The translations under genes were made by a program, and so were the position numbers. From Pelodera strongyloides (lineage: Eukaryota > Nematoda > Chromadorea > Rhabditida > Rhabditidae), in assembly GCA_036852015.1 (NCBI GenBank), contig JAANDG010000679.1, positions 1 to 64,000 of the forward strand: DNA of 64,000 nt. Reading direction: 5' to 3'. The stretch's first letter is position 1; each line of letters begins with the position of its first letter. Shown piece after piece: positions 22,797 to 31,865 of the stretch. The notes beneath the pieces were generated by a model. The model had not been told where the DNA came from, searched no databases, and worked only from the letters and a program-made list of their open reading frames with translations.

Positions 22797-22960
22797 GTTT
22801 TACGCTTCAAGAGCGTGCACCTTTATTTAAGGGAGTTCAAAGTACAATTTCAAGGTTCGCTTATGACATGTTCCGCAGAGGTCCTGAGCAGTAGGCGACG
22901 AGTTCCAGATGACAAATTGCTCGACGTCTTCGGGCTTGGGCCAGGAGGGATCGCCCACTG
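22797..22960 (-). mobile_element. SINE-like element lacking its tRNA head
   Basis: Nearly identical to the body and tail of the element at 15917-16176 (ATCGCCC...CTTCAAGAGCGTGCACC read on plus). The head is replaced by unrelated sequence at 22960. Confidence 0.65.
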
Positions 22961-23099
22961 CTCATTAACCTTGTGGAATTACAATCGATATACTGTTGGT
23001 GGAAATTATTTCCAAGTATCTATATCATCTACTTTGATTTTTCTTTTTCATCGTCTCTCACGGCGTTGCGCTCTTTTAATGAGTGTAATAAATATTCAA

Positions 23100-23340
23100 A
23101 CATAGTTGCACTATTTTAGGCCAGTTGTAAGATAAGGACTGAATGTGTAAAACAAGCCTTCTTTGCAAGCTTTGCAAGCTATGTTTGCATAGTTTGGAAC
23201 AAGAACACCTTGTCACACTTTTGGAGGGAGACACGTTATTATTGCCTATAAAGTGTTCTAGTTGCATCAGGTCAAAGATAAGAGTTGAGCAAAAAAATGA
23301 GGACAAAATGTTCTCAACATTTGGGTTTAGTGCTCAATAA
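23100..23340. repeat. Inverted fragment of the 9.4/13.5-kb duplicated sequence
   Basis: The reverse complement matches 9390-9560 (for example AAGTGTGACCAAGTGTTCTT, then TGCAAACTACGC). This shows the duplicated block contains a dispersed repeat. Confidence 0.6.
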
Positions 23341-23879
23341 AAAGATGAAGTTTTTGCCAGCAAGGGGAAAGGGGAAGCTAGCTACTAAATTTTTTGAGGC
23401 TAGGGTTCCTTGCATGCATAAGCATAGACGCATTACGGGTAAAATATACTTGAGAATTGAAAGTGGAAATTTATAAAAGCAACTCGTGGTTATTTATTCC
23501 TGCTTACCGTACTACTGTAACTAGCTACAGCCAGTTATTTATGTATGTAAAGCCCACTTTTTTAAATCACTCTTTTTAGTCAATTCCGCCGAAACCAGAC
23601 TACTTCCCCATTATTTGTAGTAACGCTGGTTTTCTAAAAAGTGTTCAGTGGTCATGTATGGTACCAAGAAAAACTCAAAAGCTAATAATGTATGGTACCA
23701 AGTAAACTCAAAAGCTAATAGAAACGCTGTAAGACTTGTCGGACCCAACATTTGTTATCTTGAAGAAACGCTCAGTTCGGTTATAAGGCAAGGTGTGGCT
23801 GCTTAGGGTTAGGGTCAGGGTTAGGAGCTACGTAGAAGAGCTTATCACTATGAGAAATACGCCTACACGAGAATAGGGT

Positions 23880-24138
23880 CATGGTAGGTGGCACATGCGA
23901 AGTGGCACAATACTTGTTTGAAAATACCTGGCGCCAATTACCCTAAAATCTAGCTGGTTTTTCTGAGTTTACGGAAGGAAGCCGTGCCCCACCCTGATAA
24001 CAATGGGCGTTCTAAATACTATTTTTAAATATTTTATGGTATGCCCACTTAGCTGCTTTTTATAATATTTATGGTATGCCCACTATATAGCTACTAGCTA
24101 AATTGTGCATTTGATGTGTGGCTGCCGGGGGTTCCGTG
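23880..24138 (+). promoter_or_regulatory. Shared upstream region of gene D with TATA box
   Basis: CTATATAG at 24083-24090 precedes the ATG at 24139 by about 50 bp, with GCATTTGATGTGTGGCTGCC in between. It is an inverted copy of the gene C upstream region. Confidence 0.65.
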
Positions 24139-25606
24139 ATGAACTTCTACAGGAGCTTAATGGTCCTATTCCTACTGACATTCGCGTTCGCTAATGTTGT
24201 TTTTAATACTTTGCTAAAACGGTTACTCCCAAGCTTTTTCTTAGTTTATGGTTTTTCTAGTTTACGCTTCGACTACTGGCAAAATAAGCGAACCATTTTC
24301 ACGAACATTTAGGCGGTCAGCGCTGCAACTTTGCTATTGCCAAAGATGAGCGTGCGTCCTGTGAACGTACCGAAAACAGGTTCCTGCACTGATATCCACC
24401 TAATTCAGCTACTGCTTACGTTTATTATGTGGTTATAAAATAATTGTACTTAAACCAGCACAATATTTGTTGCACATTTTGGGTGCCAATTTCCTCAAAA
24501 AGTCCTCGGTTTTCCGTTTAATAAAGGTACATTAAAGGGAAAACCACTCTGATAACGTGACGACTGTTTTTCTATTTTACAACTCATTTTGCAGATAAGC
24601 TTTATATTAAGTGCAAGGGAGGGAGGCAGTGTCACGACAATTAATGGGACAATTAATGGGTATAGTGTAGTGTGTACGGACATACTGAGTGCCATAAAAG
24701 AAGAGTTCAATAAAACAATGAGGAAACGTGAAAGTGCACTTATTTGTGATCCTCTCAAGGAGAATATAATACAACATACAAGTATTTTTTTGAAAGCGAA
24801 ATGCACATTGTTTTAGGAAAAAGGACGCTTTTTGAAACGCATCGTGGATAACTGAATTCTACGTATTTATGCTAATTTGTTCAAATTAAGCTCGTTTTTT
24901 TCTAATTTATGTTAATTTGCATAAGTACACCGTGTCACATCTTGTTTTGGGAAAAGGACACCAGCAATTGTTGTCTGTAAAGTTTTTACAAAATTGCCAG
25001 TTGCAGACGGTGGAAAGATAGGATTCAGGTTCAGAGATAAAAAATGCAAAGGACTAAGATTCTCCACGAGGCGCGCGTACTTTGCCGACGTAAAGAGCGT
25101 TGACAGTGGAGACTTAGCAATGCACCAGCAGGGTATGCTGAAAGCGGTATAACATCTGGTTTTAGTATATGTTCAATAGCTGAAGCACTTTGCAACACGT
25201 GCAAATTGGCATGATTAGAAAAAAATCGACCTCAATTCGACCGCACAATTAGCATAAATGCATAAGAATATAGTCGTCCACCATACGTTTCAAGAACTGG
25301 CTGCCATACCGCTTTAGGATATCCTACAGACTTCAATTATACATGCCAACTGCCAACACATTTTCCACAAGATACGATTTTCCGAAAACTGGGTAAGTTA
25401 TTTCAAACTATCCATCCCACGATATGAAGCCTTTTAGTTGTGGTAAGCAGAGATTTTATCACATATATTTCAAATACCGCTTTATGTTTAATGATGAGGC
25501 TCGCAATCGTAATATTTACCTAAGCCCACACTGTTTGTCATCTTTGAAAAATTTCGGGGCACATTCTTTGAAATGTCCTTTTCCGGGGTTTGTAGAAGCG
25601 AATTGA
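24139..25606 (+). CDS. Gene D: predicted secreted protein, paralogue of gene C at its 5' end
   Basis: Exons: 24139-24195 (signal peptide MNFYRSLMVLFLLTFAFAN), 24313-24366 (ends MSVRPVN, as gene C exon 2 ends MSMPPVN), 24595-24781 (ISFILSAREGGSVTTINGT, then NGYSVVCTDILSAIKEEF), 25007-25132 (GGKIGFRFRDKKCKGLRFS, then RRAYFADVKSVDSGDL), 25318-25392 (GYPTDFNYTCQLPTHFP). These junctions all keep phase. A final open stretch from about 25436 to 25606 (CGKQRFYHIYFKYRFMFND ... PGFVEAN, stop) looks coding, but its splice phase does not fit the consensus donor at 25393, so the 3' end is tentative. Unlike gene C, no EGF or CUB signature is visible. I do not recognise the mature domain. It is head to head with gene C, with their start codons 1.8 kb apart. 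Confidence 0.55.
25138..25317. mobile_element. Family D-like MITE ending at a gene D splice acceptor
   Basis: GAAAGCGGTATAACATCTGG at the left and TGGCTGCCATACCGCTTT at the right are inverted. The right end runs straight into TAG, the acceptor of gene D exon 25318-25392. Confidence 0.6.
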
Positions 25607-25954
25607 AAAAGCAACCGCACAACTGATAACAGGTACACCTCCCTATGGTGTGTGACTGGCTACTGATAACAACTGTACTTCTACAATAGTAGGTTATAAA
25701 GTAAACACTATGAACATTTTTAGGGTTTTATTTGTTAGCGCGAAGCGCTAACTAGTGCTTTACAGGAATAACACACAGAAATTTGTACATGACGCTGACA
25801 ACAATGTTCCATACTAAAATAGCCTACATGTTTAGATACAGTGATGTAAAAACCTTATAATATACGCCGAAGATTCAGTCCAAACCTAAATAGATGACAT
25901 CGCAATGTAAAAGAAAGACGCGATCTGTGTGGAATTACGGTAGAACGTGTGGGA

Positions 25955-26064
25955 GAGATTCCCCTGACGTTGGTGAACACGGCTACGGGGAACAGGGAGA
26001 GGTACCCTAAGGGCAACACTCCCTCCTGTGGAGAATTCCCTGGGGTTGGTGAATTCGGCAACAT
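25955..26064. mobile_element. Diverged family E element
   Basis: GAGAGATTCCCCTGACGTTGGTGAACACGG-like and AATTCCCTGGGGTTGGTGAATTCGG-like segments suggest a degenerate or rearranged copy. Confidence 0.35.
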
Positions 26065-26519
26065 GTCAACCTTCATGGCAAAACAGAAAACAGTCGTTAG
26101 TCTACAGAAGTTGGAAAAATTACATTTGGATGTAAACAAAATAATCTAGCCGAGTAAACAGTGAACTTCCCAAGGCAAGGCACCCCTCTCCTACTAGTTG
26201 GGAGGTAAATAAATACCTCTGAGTGTAGCGAAAAAAACCTTCGACGTTCACAATAATGTTCCTCAACCATCCTCTTAATAAAAGCATATTTGTTTCCCGT
26301 TCAGTAGTGAATTCAAGCACATTATCAGTCAAATTCTTCCGCACGCTACAAGTACCGTACCGTACTAGGTTATTCGCGGCAATTCTGAATTTAAATTGGG
26401 TGGGATGTGGAGTGTCTGACAACAGGGCACACAAGCATGGACCTTTGCTGGACCAACGAGCAAAGGCATTCCCTTGCCACGGTGTTCACTCGAAACTTCG
26501 ACTCGACTAGTTGGGAAAG

Positions 26520-26583
26520 AACCTGTGACCTCTCGCTTGTGAGAACAACGCTCTCCCGCTGAGCTACCGATCCATATTTCTCA
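26520..26583 (-). mobile_element. tRNA-like head, not a convincing tRNA gene
   Basis: Minus strand reads GGATCGGTAGCTCAGCGGG, then GAGAGGTCACAGGTTC. The A box and D arm are good, but the anticodon stem does not pair and the B box lacks GATTCC. A tRNA-derived repeat is more likely. A related head lies at 54500-54545. Confidence 0.4.
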
Positions 26584-27343
26584 TGGGAAATAAGCGGGTT
26601 AATCATGCATGTAAAATTTCAATTTTCCATATATAAAATTTCAAAAACTCATAACTTTTTTGTAGAGAACAGATTGGCGAGAATTTTCTATGACAAAGCT
26701 GTTCAGCATTAAATTCCCTACAAAACTGTGCGGCTTATTACAAGGTTATGGTTCAAGCTTCCCTTGTGAGTATATTTTACCACAATACATTACATTTCCT
26801 AATTTGTGTTCCTATGTTTGCCGCTGAATTTATGAGAATTTACTTGATCGTCGGCAGAGCGAGAATCACCCAGAAATTCAGCAATTACCTACCCATAATT
26901 AGATAGAAGCGGGAAAAGTGTTTCACTGTTGGAACCCATTCAATTGCTTGACTATCATTGCTCACAACCTTCGTCAAAATGTGGGTTGGGTTGTGGTTTT
27001 GCAAAATCTGACCGCGGTTTTTTACAATCACACCTGCTGATAACAAAGTGTGTATGTTTAGTTTCCAGTTGCTTTATATGATGACAGACTGCGATTCAGT
27101 GATAACGCGCTAGTAAGAGATAACAAGTGTTTCAAAAAGTTGCCATGTGTGAAATTTCAAGAAATTGTTTAAAAAGCTGTTACAAAGGCTCATAGCCTAA
27201 AACTTCTGTTTAGAAGAAAGGTCAGAAGAGGTGTTGATGTAGAGACAAGCAAGGTAAAGAGTACCGGGTTATATCAACCAAATCCGTAGGAACGGTGCAC
27301 CGGGGTCCGGGTCATCTCTGAAGCCGGACATACTGGCCTTTAA

Positions 27344-27767
27344 AGGGATAGGTTCACCTCGAATTGCACCTTTTTTTATAATGTATATTGATAGTATGAC
27401 CTATGACGGTCAAAATGCGAAAATTGCAGTAAATTGTCTTTGCTCCCGGAAGTAGGAGAGCTTGCTCAAAAAGCTAAACTACTTCGAATTTATAAAACAA
27501 TTGGAGTGGAAGATACAGGGCCCTTTTATCATCCTCTGTCTATCACAACAATCTCTGCACCTCCAACCCTGTAACGCTATTTCCCATTTAGCTAGGCTGC
27601 GGTGCTCCAATTGTTTTATAAATTCGAGGTAGTTTAGCTTTTTGAGCAAGCTGTCCTACCTCGGGAAGAAAAAGTAATTTTATGTAATTTTCGCACTGTG
27701 AAGGTTTTCAGCCGTACTGTCAATAGAAAGCGTTCAAAAATATGCAAATCCTTGTGAACCTATCCCT
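27344..27767. mobile_element. TTAA MITE family P2 (copy 2)
   Basis: Ends AGGGATAGGTTCACCTCG and GTGAACCTATCCCT, flanked by TTAA at 27340-27343 and 27768-27771. Arms match the 9721-10151 element (AATTGCACCTTTTTTTATAA, CAAAATGCGAAAATTGCAG). Confidence 0.85.
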
Positions 27768-27841
27768 TTAAAAAACTTCCCGGAGGTCAATTTTTTTGGG
27801 AAGGCGATTTATCTCCGCCTTTTTTACCCAGTTACCAACTT

Positions 27842-27932
27842 TCACACCTTTGGTGGGGTGAAGGGGCTCCGGGCAGGGATCGAACCAACGACCGGCGGTG
27901 TGGAGCAAGGCGCTTGCCACGGCGCCTCCCTC
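27842..27932 (-). mobile_element. tRNA-headed repeat
   Basis: Minus strand: GCGCCGTGGCAAGCGCCTTG (A-box region) and GTTGGTTCGATCCCTGCC (B box). It is short and has no acceptor-stem pairing, hence tRNA-derived rather than a tRNA gene. Confidence 0.45.
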
Positions 27933-28062
27933 AACTTACAAAATTAGTGATCAGAATGTGAAATTTACATGACCAAGTGTGCGGAGACCTTTACAAGCCG
28001 TTCATGGCAACATCGACGTTCGGATGCTGCAGAATATCGGTTATTTCGTGCACAGCAGTTTA

Positions 28063-28240
28063 TTTAAAGCGAATAACGGCCGGTTTTGAAACATACCGAG
28101 TACACCAGCATTCCTATGCTGCTAATGCAAATGAACATAAATTAGAATAAAAATCTAGCTAAATTCGAGTAAATTATCATAAATACGTAAGAACTCAGTT
28201 GTACACGATGCGTTTCAAAAACCTTTCGCTGCGTATATAC
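28063..28240. mobile_element. Family D MITE
   Basis: AAAGCGAATAACGGCCGG at the left, the family's ACATAAATTAGAATAAAAAT core, and GATGCGTTTCAAAAACC at the right, followed by a truncated CTTTCGCTG end. Confidence 0.7.
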
Positions 28241-28611
28241 TTGTACAGACAAAAAGAAAAAAGTGCGTTTTCGCGTAAAGAAAAAAATGTGAAGCGTATT
28301 ACTTTCCACAGCATAGAAACGTACGTAGCTTCAATAGTCCAGTCAATCGCGAACAAATTGTGAAACTTATGAAATGCAAATTAATTACTGATACATAAAT
28401 AACCAGGTGCGACTATTATACAGCAATCCTCCGGCGTGCACCCTACAAACATGGTTAGTTCGTATATTTATTTGATTTTTGTTTGTATTATACTTCGTCT
28501 TACTGTAGTTGGCAATTGTCGTTTGAATGCCCGTCTAATACCTTGAAGTGATCGACGTCTTGTCGTCGATTTGTGGTGCCAATTCATACGCGCTTATCTA
28601 CGTTCTCAGGC

Positions 28612-28713
28612 GCAAATGCGTAACAGCGTCCGCGGAAAAGAAGTGGCTCTTTTAACATGGGAAAGGCGGAGATGCAAAGTTGCAAACTTTTCCCGCGGAC
28701 GCGGCTACGCATT
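28612..28713. repeat. GC-rich inverted repeat
   Basis: ATGCGTAACAGCGTCCGCGG at the left is matched by CCGCGGACGCGGCTACGCAT at the right, with AAAAG / CTTTT inside. The 64-aa plus-strand frame over it is a by-product. Confidence 0.6.
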
Positions 28714-28912
28714 CCCGCACTGCGCACCCGAGGATCAGAAATGGGTTGTAGTTTGCAGTTGGTAAATCCAGGTAAATCTAGGCAATTACGTCATTCTCCA
28801 AAACACATCGCAGTGTAGTGATATACCTTGGTAGTTTGTGGCTTTGTAGTATGTAGTTTGGTAGTCCTTTTAATCTGGTTCCTTACAGCTCACGCTCATA
28901 TACTCCCAATTG

Positions 28913-29530
28913 ATGCTGGTCTGTGGATTCATCCTAGCGCTAGCACAATGTGGAGGTGGTAAACCGAAAGATGGCGGAGCTGGAGGTAGTACTCTTGTTA
29001 TCCAATCTTTTTGTTAGCTACCCAAGTGGCTTGGCAAATACTGTAATTATCCATTGACCCTATGTTGCCCTAAGCCTAAGCCCAAGCTGGAGGTACTCTT
29101 GTTATCCAATCATTTATTAGCTAACCAAGTGGCGCTTTTTGGCAATTACTGTAATTATCCATTGACCTTATATTACCTTCGAATTGCCAGTTTTTAATTG
29201 CGTGCCCTTTCAGCCGCTTCTGCAGCAAAGTCAGTTGAACCAAAGACTGGGGGCGGAGCCAGCGCGGCACCCGCGCCAGCACCTTCGGGCGGTTCTACGG
29301 TGAGTTGCGTTCAATATGAAGTTACAAATCTGTTATTATGTGGCTTACTTCTGGACTACACATTACTGTAGTTCTACGCCTACTTCTTAAATTACACTTA
29401 CAAGTGTTATATGCAAATTTTCTTCCATTCTGATGAAAAAATCTTTCAGCCCGCGTTAGGTGGCGATGGAAACTACGAAGATGTCCCGATTGGTGGCGCC
29501 ACGCCCCCACCACCTCCGCCTGGAAAATAA
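28913..29530 (+). CDS. Small secreted Gly/Pro/Ala-rich protein, 79 residues
   Basis: Exons 28913-28985, 29214-29299 and 29450-29530 join in phase to 79 codons plus TAA. The N terminus MLVCGFILALAQC is a signal peptide. The mature part is low complexity: GGGKPKDGGAG, then GGGASAAPAPAPSGG, then GNYEDVPIGGATPPPPPGK. A TTACAG acceptor ends at 28888, 24 bp before the ATG, which fits spliced-leader addition or a 5' UTR intron. No domain is recognised. Short Gly/Pro-rich secreted peptides in nematodes are often cuticle-associated or antimicrobial, but nothing here discriminates. The 3' flank has several CTCCGCCCACTTTT copies. Confidence 0.62.
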
Positions 29531-29559
29531 ATGTCGCGTTACGCCCAATTCACGTATTC

Positions 29560-30780
29560 TGGACACGCCCACTTCAAAGACTCCGCCCACTTTTCGATTA
29601 CATCCACTTGATGACAGATTGCCATACATTGTTTTGTTTGTGTACTAGTCTCCGCCCACTTTTATATCGATTGATGTTTGTGACTCCGCTTACTTTTCCG
29701 TAATCACGTGAATCATACTCGATCTCCCAGCGGCTGTATCCAGATTTTAGGAAGTAGATATATGTAAGGCTAGGTGTGCGCTTAGGCTTTAGGTCGATGC
29801 AAGGCTAGACATGTATAACTTGTCTTATGGCAGATCTTGTTGGGTACGTCGCTGCACACTGCACCTCAACTCGCCACTTTTCCTTTTTCTTTTGTCAAAA
29901 ACGTATGAAATTTTACCAACATTTACGTGATCCAAGTACCTACTAAACCGTACCTTGACGATTGGAACGTTCGCACTTGGGCAACGTAAAGGTTGATTTT
30001 GTCCTCGCCTGTTAAATACACGTCGTATAATACTCCATCTTCTTGATTTGATTAATTGAAATACCGATATTCTCTCCTATCTCTGTGCTTCTTGTTTCCG
30101 AGTGTGCTCTTTGTGGCTAGGTCCTGTGCTCTTTCCGTCAATGACCTGTGCTAAATTGGGCCGAGACCTGTGCTTGAGAAAATAACCCAAACTAGTTAAA
30201 CGAGGACGACTTTCATACACTACTTTCCCTATACTAATACGAGATGAGACGAGATGAATAAAACCTTTGCGAGGCGCTTGCGATGTTTTCCTTTTTTGGT
30301 CAGAGGCCGTATTCACCAACACGCAGGGAGCACTCCCTGGCCTCCCCAGGGTGCCAAAGAGTGCGTAGAGAGTGCTAGAGCAGAAGAGATTCAGACCGCT
30401 CGTGAGCCTAGGGAGGGCTCCCTGTGTGTTGGTGAATACGGCCTCAGGTAATGACCATAATAGGTGAGTTTTAAAGATGATGGGAATTGAATCATGGAGG
30501 TTCATTACTGTATTAAACGGATAATTAGAAGAGTGAATGGGGGCTAACAAATTGCTGAGGCTTGCAAGAGTAGTAGCGATAATAACGTGTCGGCACAACA
30601 TGACAACTCACAACAGCAGGTTTTTGAAACTTGTTACATGATATATTCTCTCTATTGTATGCAAATAATTGCGCGATACTGACAGCGATTTTCTAGTCTA
30701 ATTGGATTCCTGCTTTTGGATACTGTAGGCAATATAGAGAGAGAGGGGGAGAGAGAGGGGGAGGGAGGGTGAGAGAGAGA
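29560..30780. other. Intergenic stretch without a supported gene
   Basis: Contains repeated CCGCCCACTTTT motifs (29560-29690), a family E element (30301-30446) and a (GA)n tract (30737-30780). The 174-aa minus-strand frame crosses the E element and has no coding character outside it. Confidence 0.6.
30301..30446. mobile_element. Family E inverted-repeat element
   Basis: CAGAGGCCGTATTCACCAAC and GTTGGTGAATACGGCCTCAG ends with CAGGGAG...CTCCCTG arms. About 146 bp, no coding capacity. Confidence 0.8.
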
Positions 30781-30782
30781 CC

Positions 30783-30962
30783 ATGCTACTGTCCTTATAC
30801 TTGGCCTGCGGGTTTAGTGTTGTTATAGGTCCCGCTGGAACGGTGCGTCTTGTCTTGTTACCCGACAACCTTGCGAAGCGTACGACCTCAGAAAACATAG
30901 CTCGAGGTGCAGCGTATTCTAGTAGGAGTTCTTTCGCTAAGTTCCGTGATTTGAATGTCGCC
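30783..30962 (+). other. Possible upstream first exon of the phosphatase gene
   Basis: An open frame from ATG reads MLLSLYLACGFSVVIGPAG (signal-peptide-like), continues ENIARGAAYSSRSSFAKF and ends at a strong donor (GCCG then GTAAGT) in phase 1. That phase fits phosphatase exon 31936-32002 directly. It would replace the 13-nt start exon at 31866. It could equally be noise next to the (GA)n tract. Confidence 0.35.
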
Positions 30963-31255
30963 GGTAAGTCCTAAAGGAGGAACAATTAGGTAACGTGCCT
31001 AATTAGCATGTCTGCTTTTGCTAAACTCTAGATCTATAAATAGGTAGAATAGGGGCCAGTTCGCCACTTCCTTTCATATATCCTAAACTTCGTTCTCTCA
31101 ATCGGGATCCGCAACGATCCATTTTAACTGATATGTTCGCCCAAGTTGGACAAGGTTTGTGGCTAATTTTCTGTGTTTGTCCTGGGTTTCTGTTTGTTTG
31201 GTGTATTCTTTTCGAAATGGATAATGGCCCAAGCCTAAGCAAGTCGAGAACCTAG

Positions 31256-31299
31256 TCTAAGCCTAAGCCTAAGCCTAAGCCTAAGCCTAAGCCTAAGCC
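31256..31299. repeat. Interstitial telomeric repeat (CCTAAG)n
   Basis: Seven uninterrupted units of the reverse complement of TTAGGC, the nematode telomere repeat, upstream of the phosphatase exons. Other tracts: 33955-33980, 34303-34383, 34617-34633 and 46230-46263. Confidence 0.9.
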
Positions 31300-31865
31300 G
31301 AGCCGTATACCTACCTGTGAGTAGGCCTGCGTCGAAGCCTATGCTTGCAAGTCTAGATGTGGCTTACGCTCTGATAGACTGCCAGACTCGGTTAGGCCTC
31401 AATTAGGCTTTGGTCCTTCCTGTTCTTAGGCTTTGACTATGCTTGGACTTAGGCTGTTACATTATAATAGTCGTTCCTCTTTTCGCCCTTAGTATACGGG
31501 CTCAAAACCATTCCGCACCCGTCTTACTGTATTTGTCAAAACCCTTCTTCCGTATGCTTTTTTACCTTACACCGGGCTTTCTCTGTGGGTAAACAGACTA
31601 AAATTTCGAGAATTTTAAAGGGAAAGTCATGCTCGTCGACAGCCTCACTTTCCCTTCAAAGTTTCGAAAATCTTTCCTTTCTTCGTTGGGCACATTAGCG
31701 GCGCGGAATGTTTTTGGGTCTTTTCCGTACTCTTACCTTACCTGTATTATGCTAATTTATGCTAATTATCAGCTGTTTACCCCCACTAAATTGCTCCGGT
31801 TTAAGGTAAAAAACGCAGGAAGAACACTTCTGTGACGAGTGAACCGTCTAAAGAAAGTACTGAAA

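Noticed and set aside
26520..26583. Functional tRNA gene
   Set aside because: The D arm looks right, but the anticodon stem does not pair and the T arm lacks GTTCGA. No other tRNA-like segment in the window folds better by eye.
30077..30601. 174-aa minus-strand frame
   Set aside because: It spans a family E element whose inverted arms read as AVFTNTQGALPRL in many places of the window; the flanking part has no coding features.
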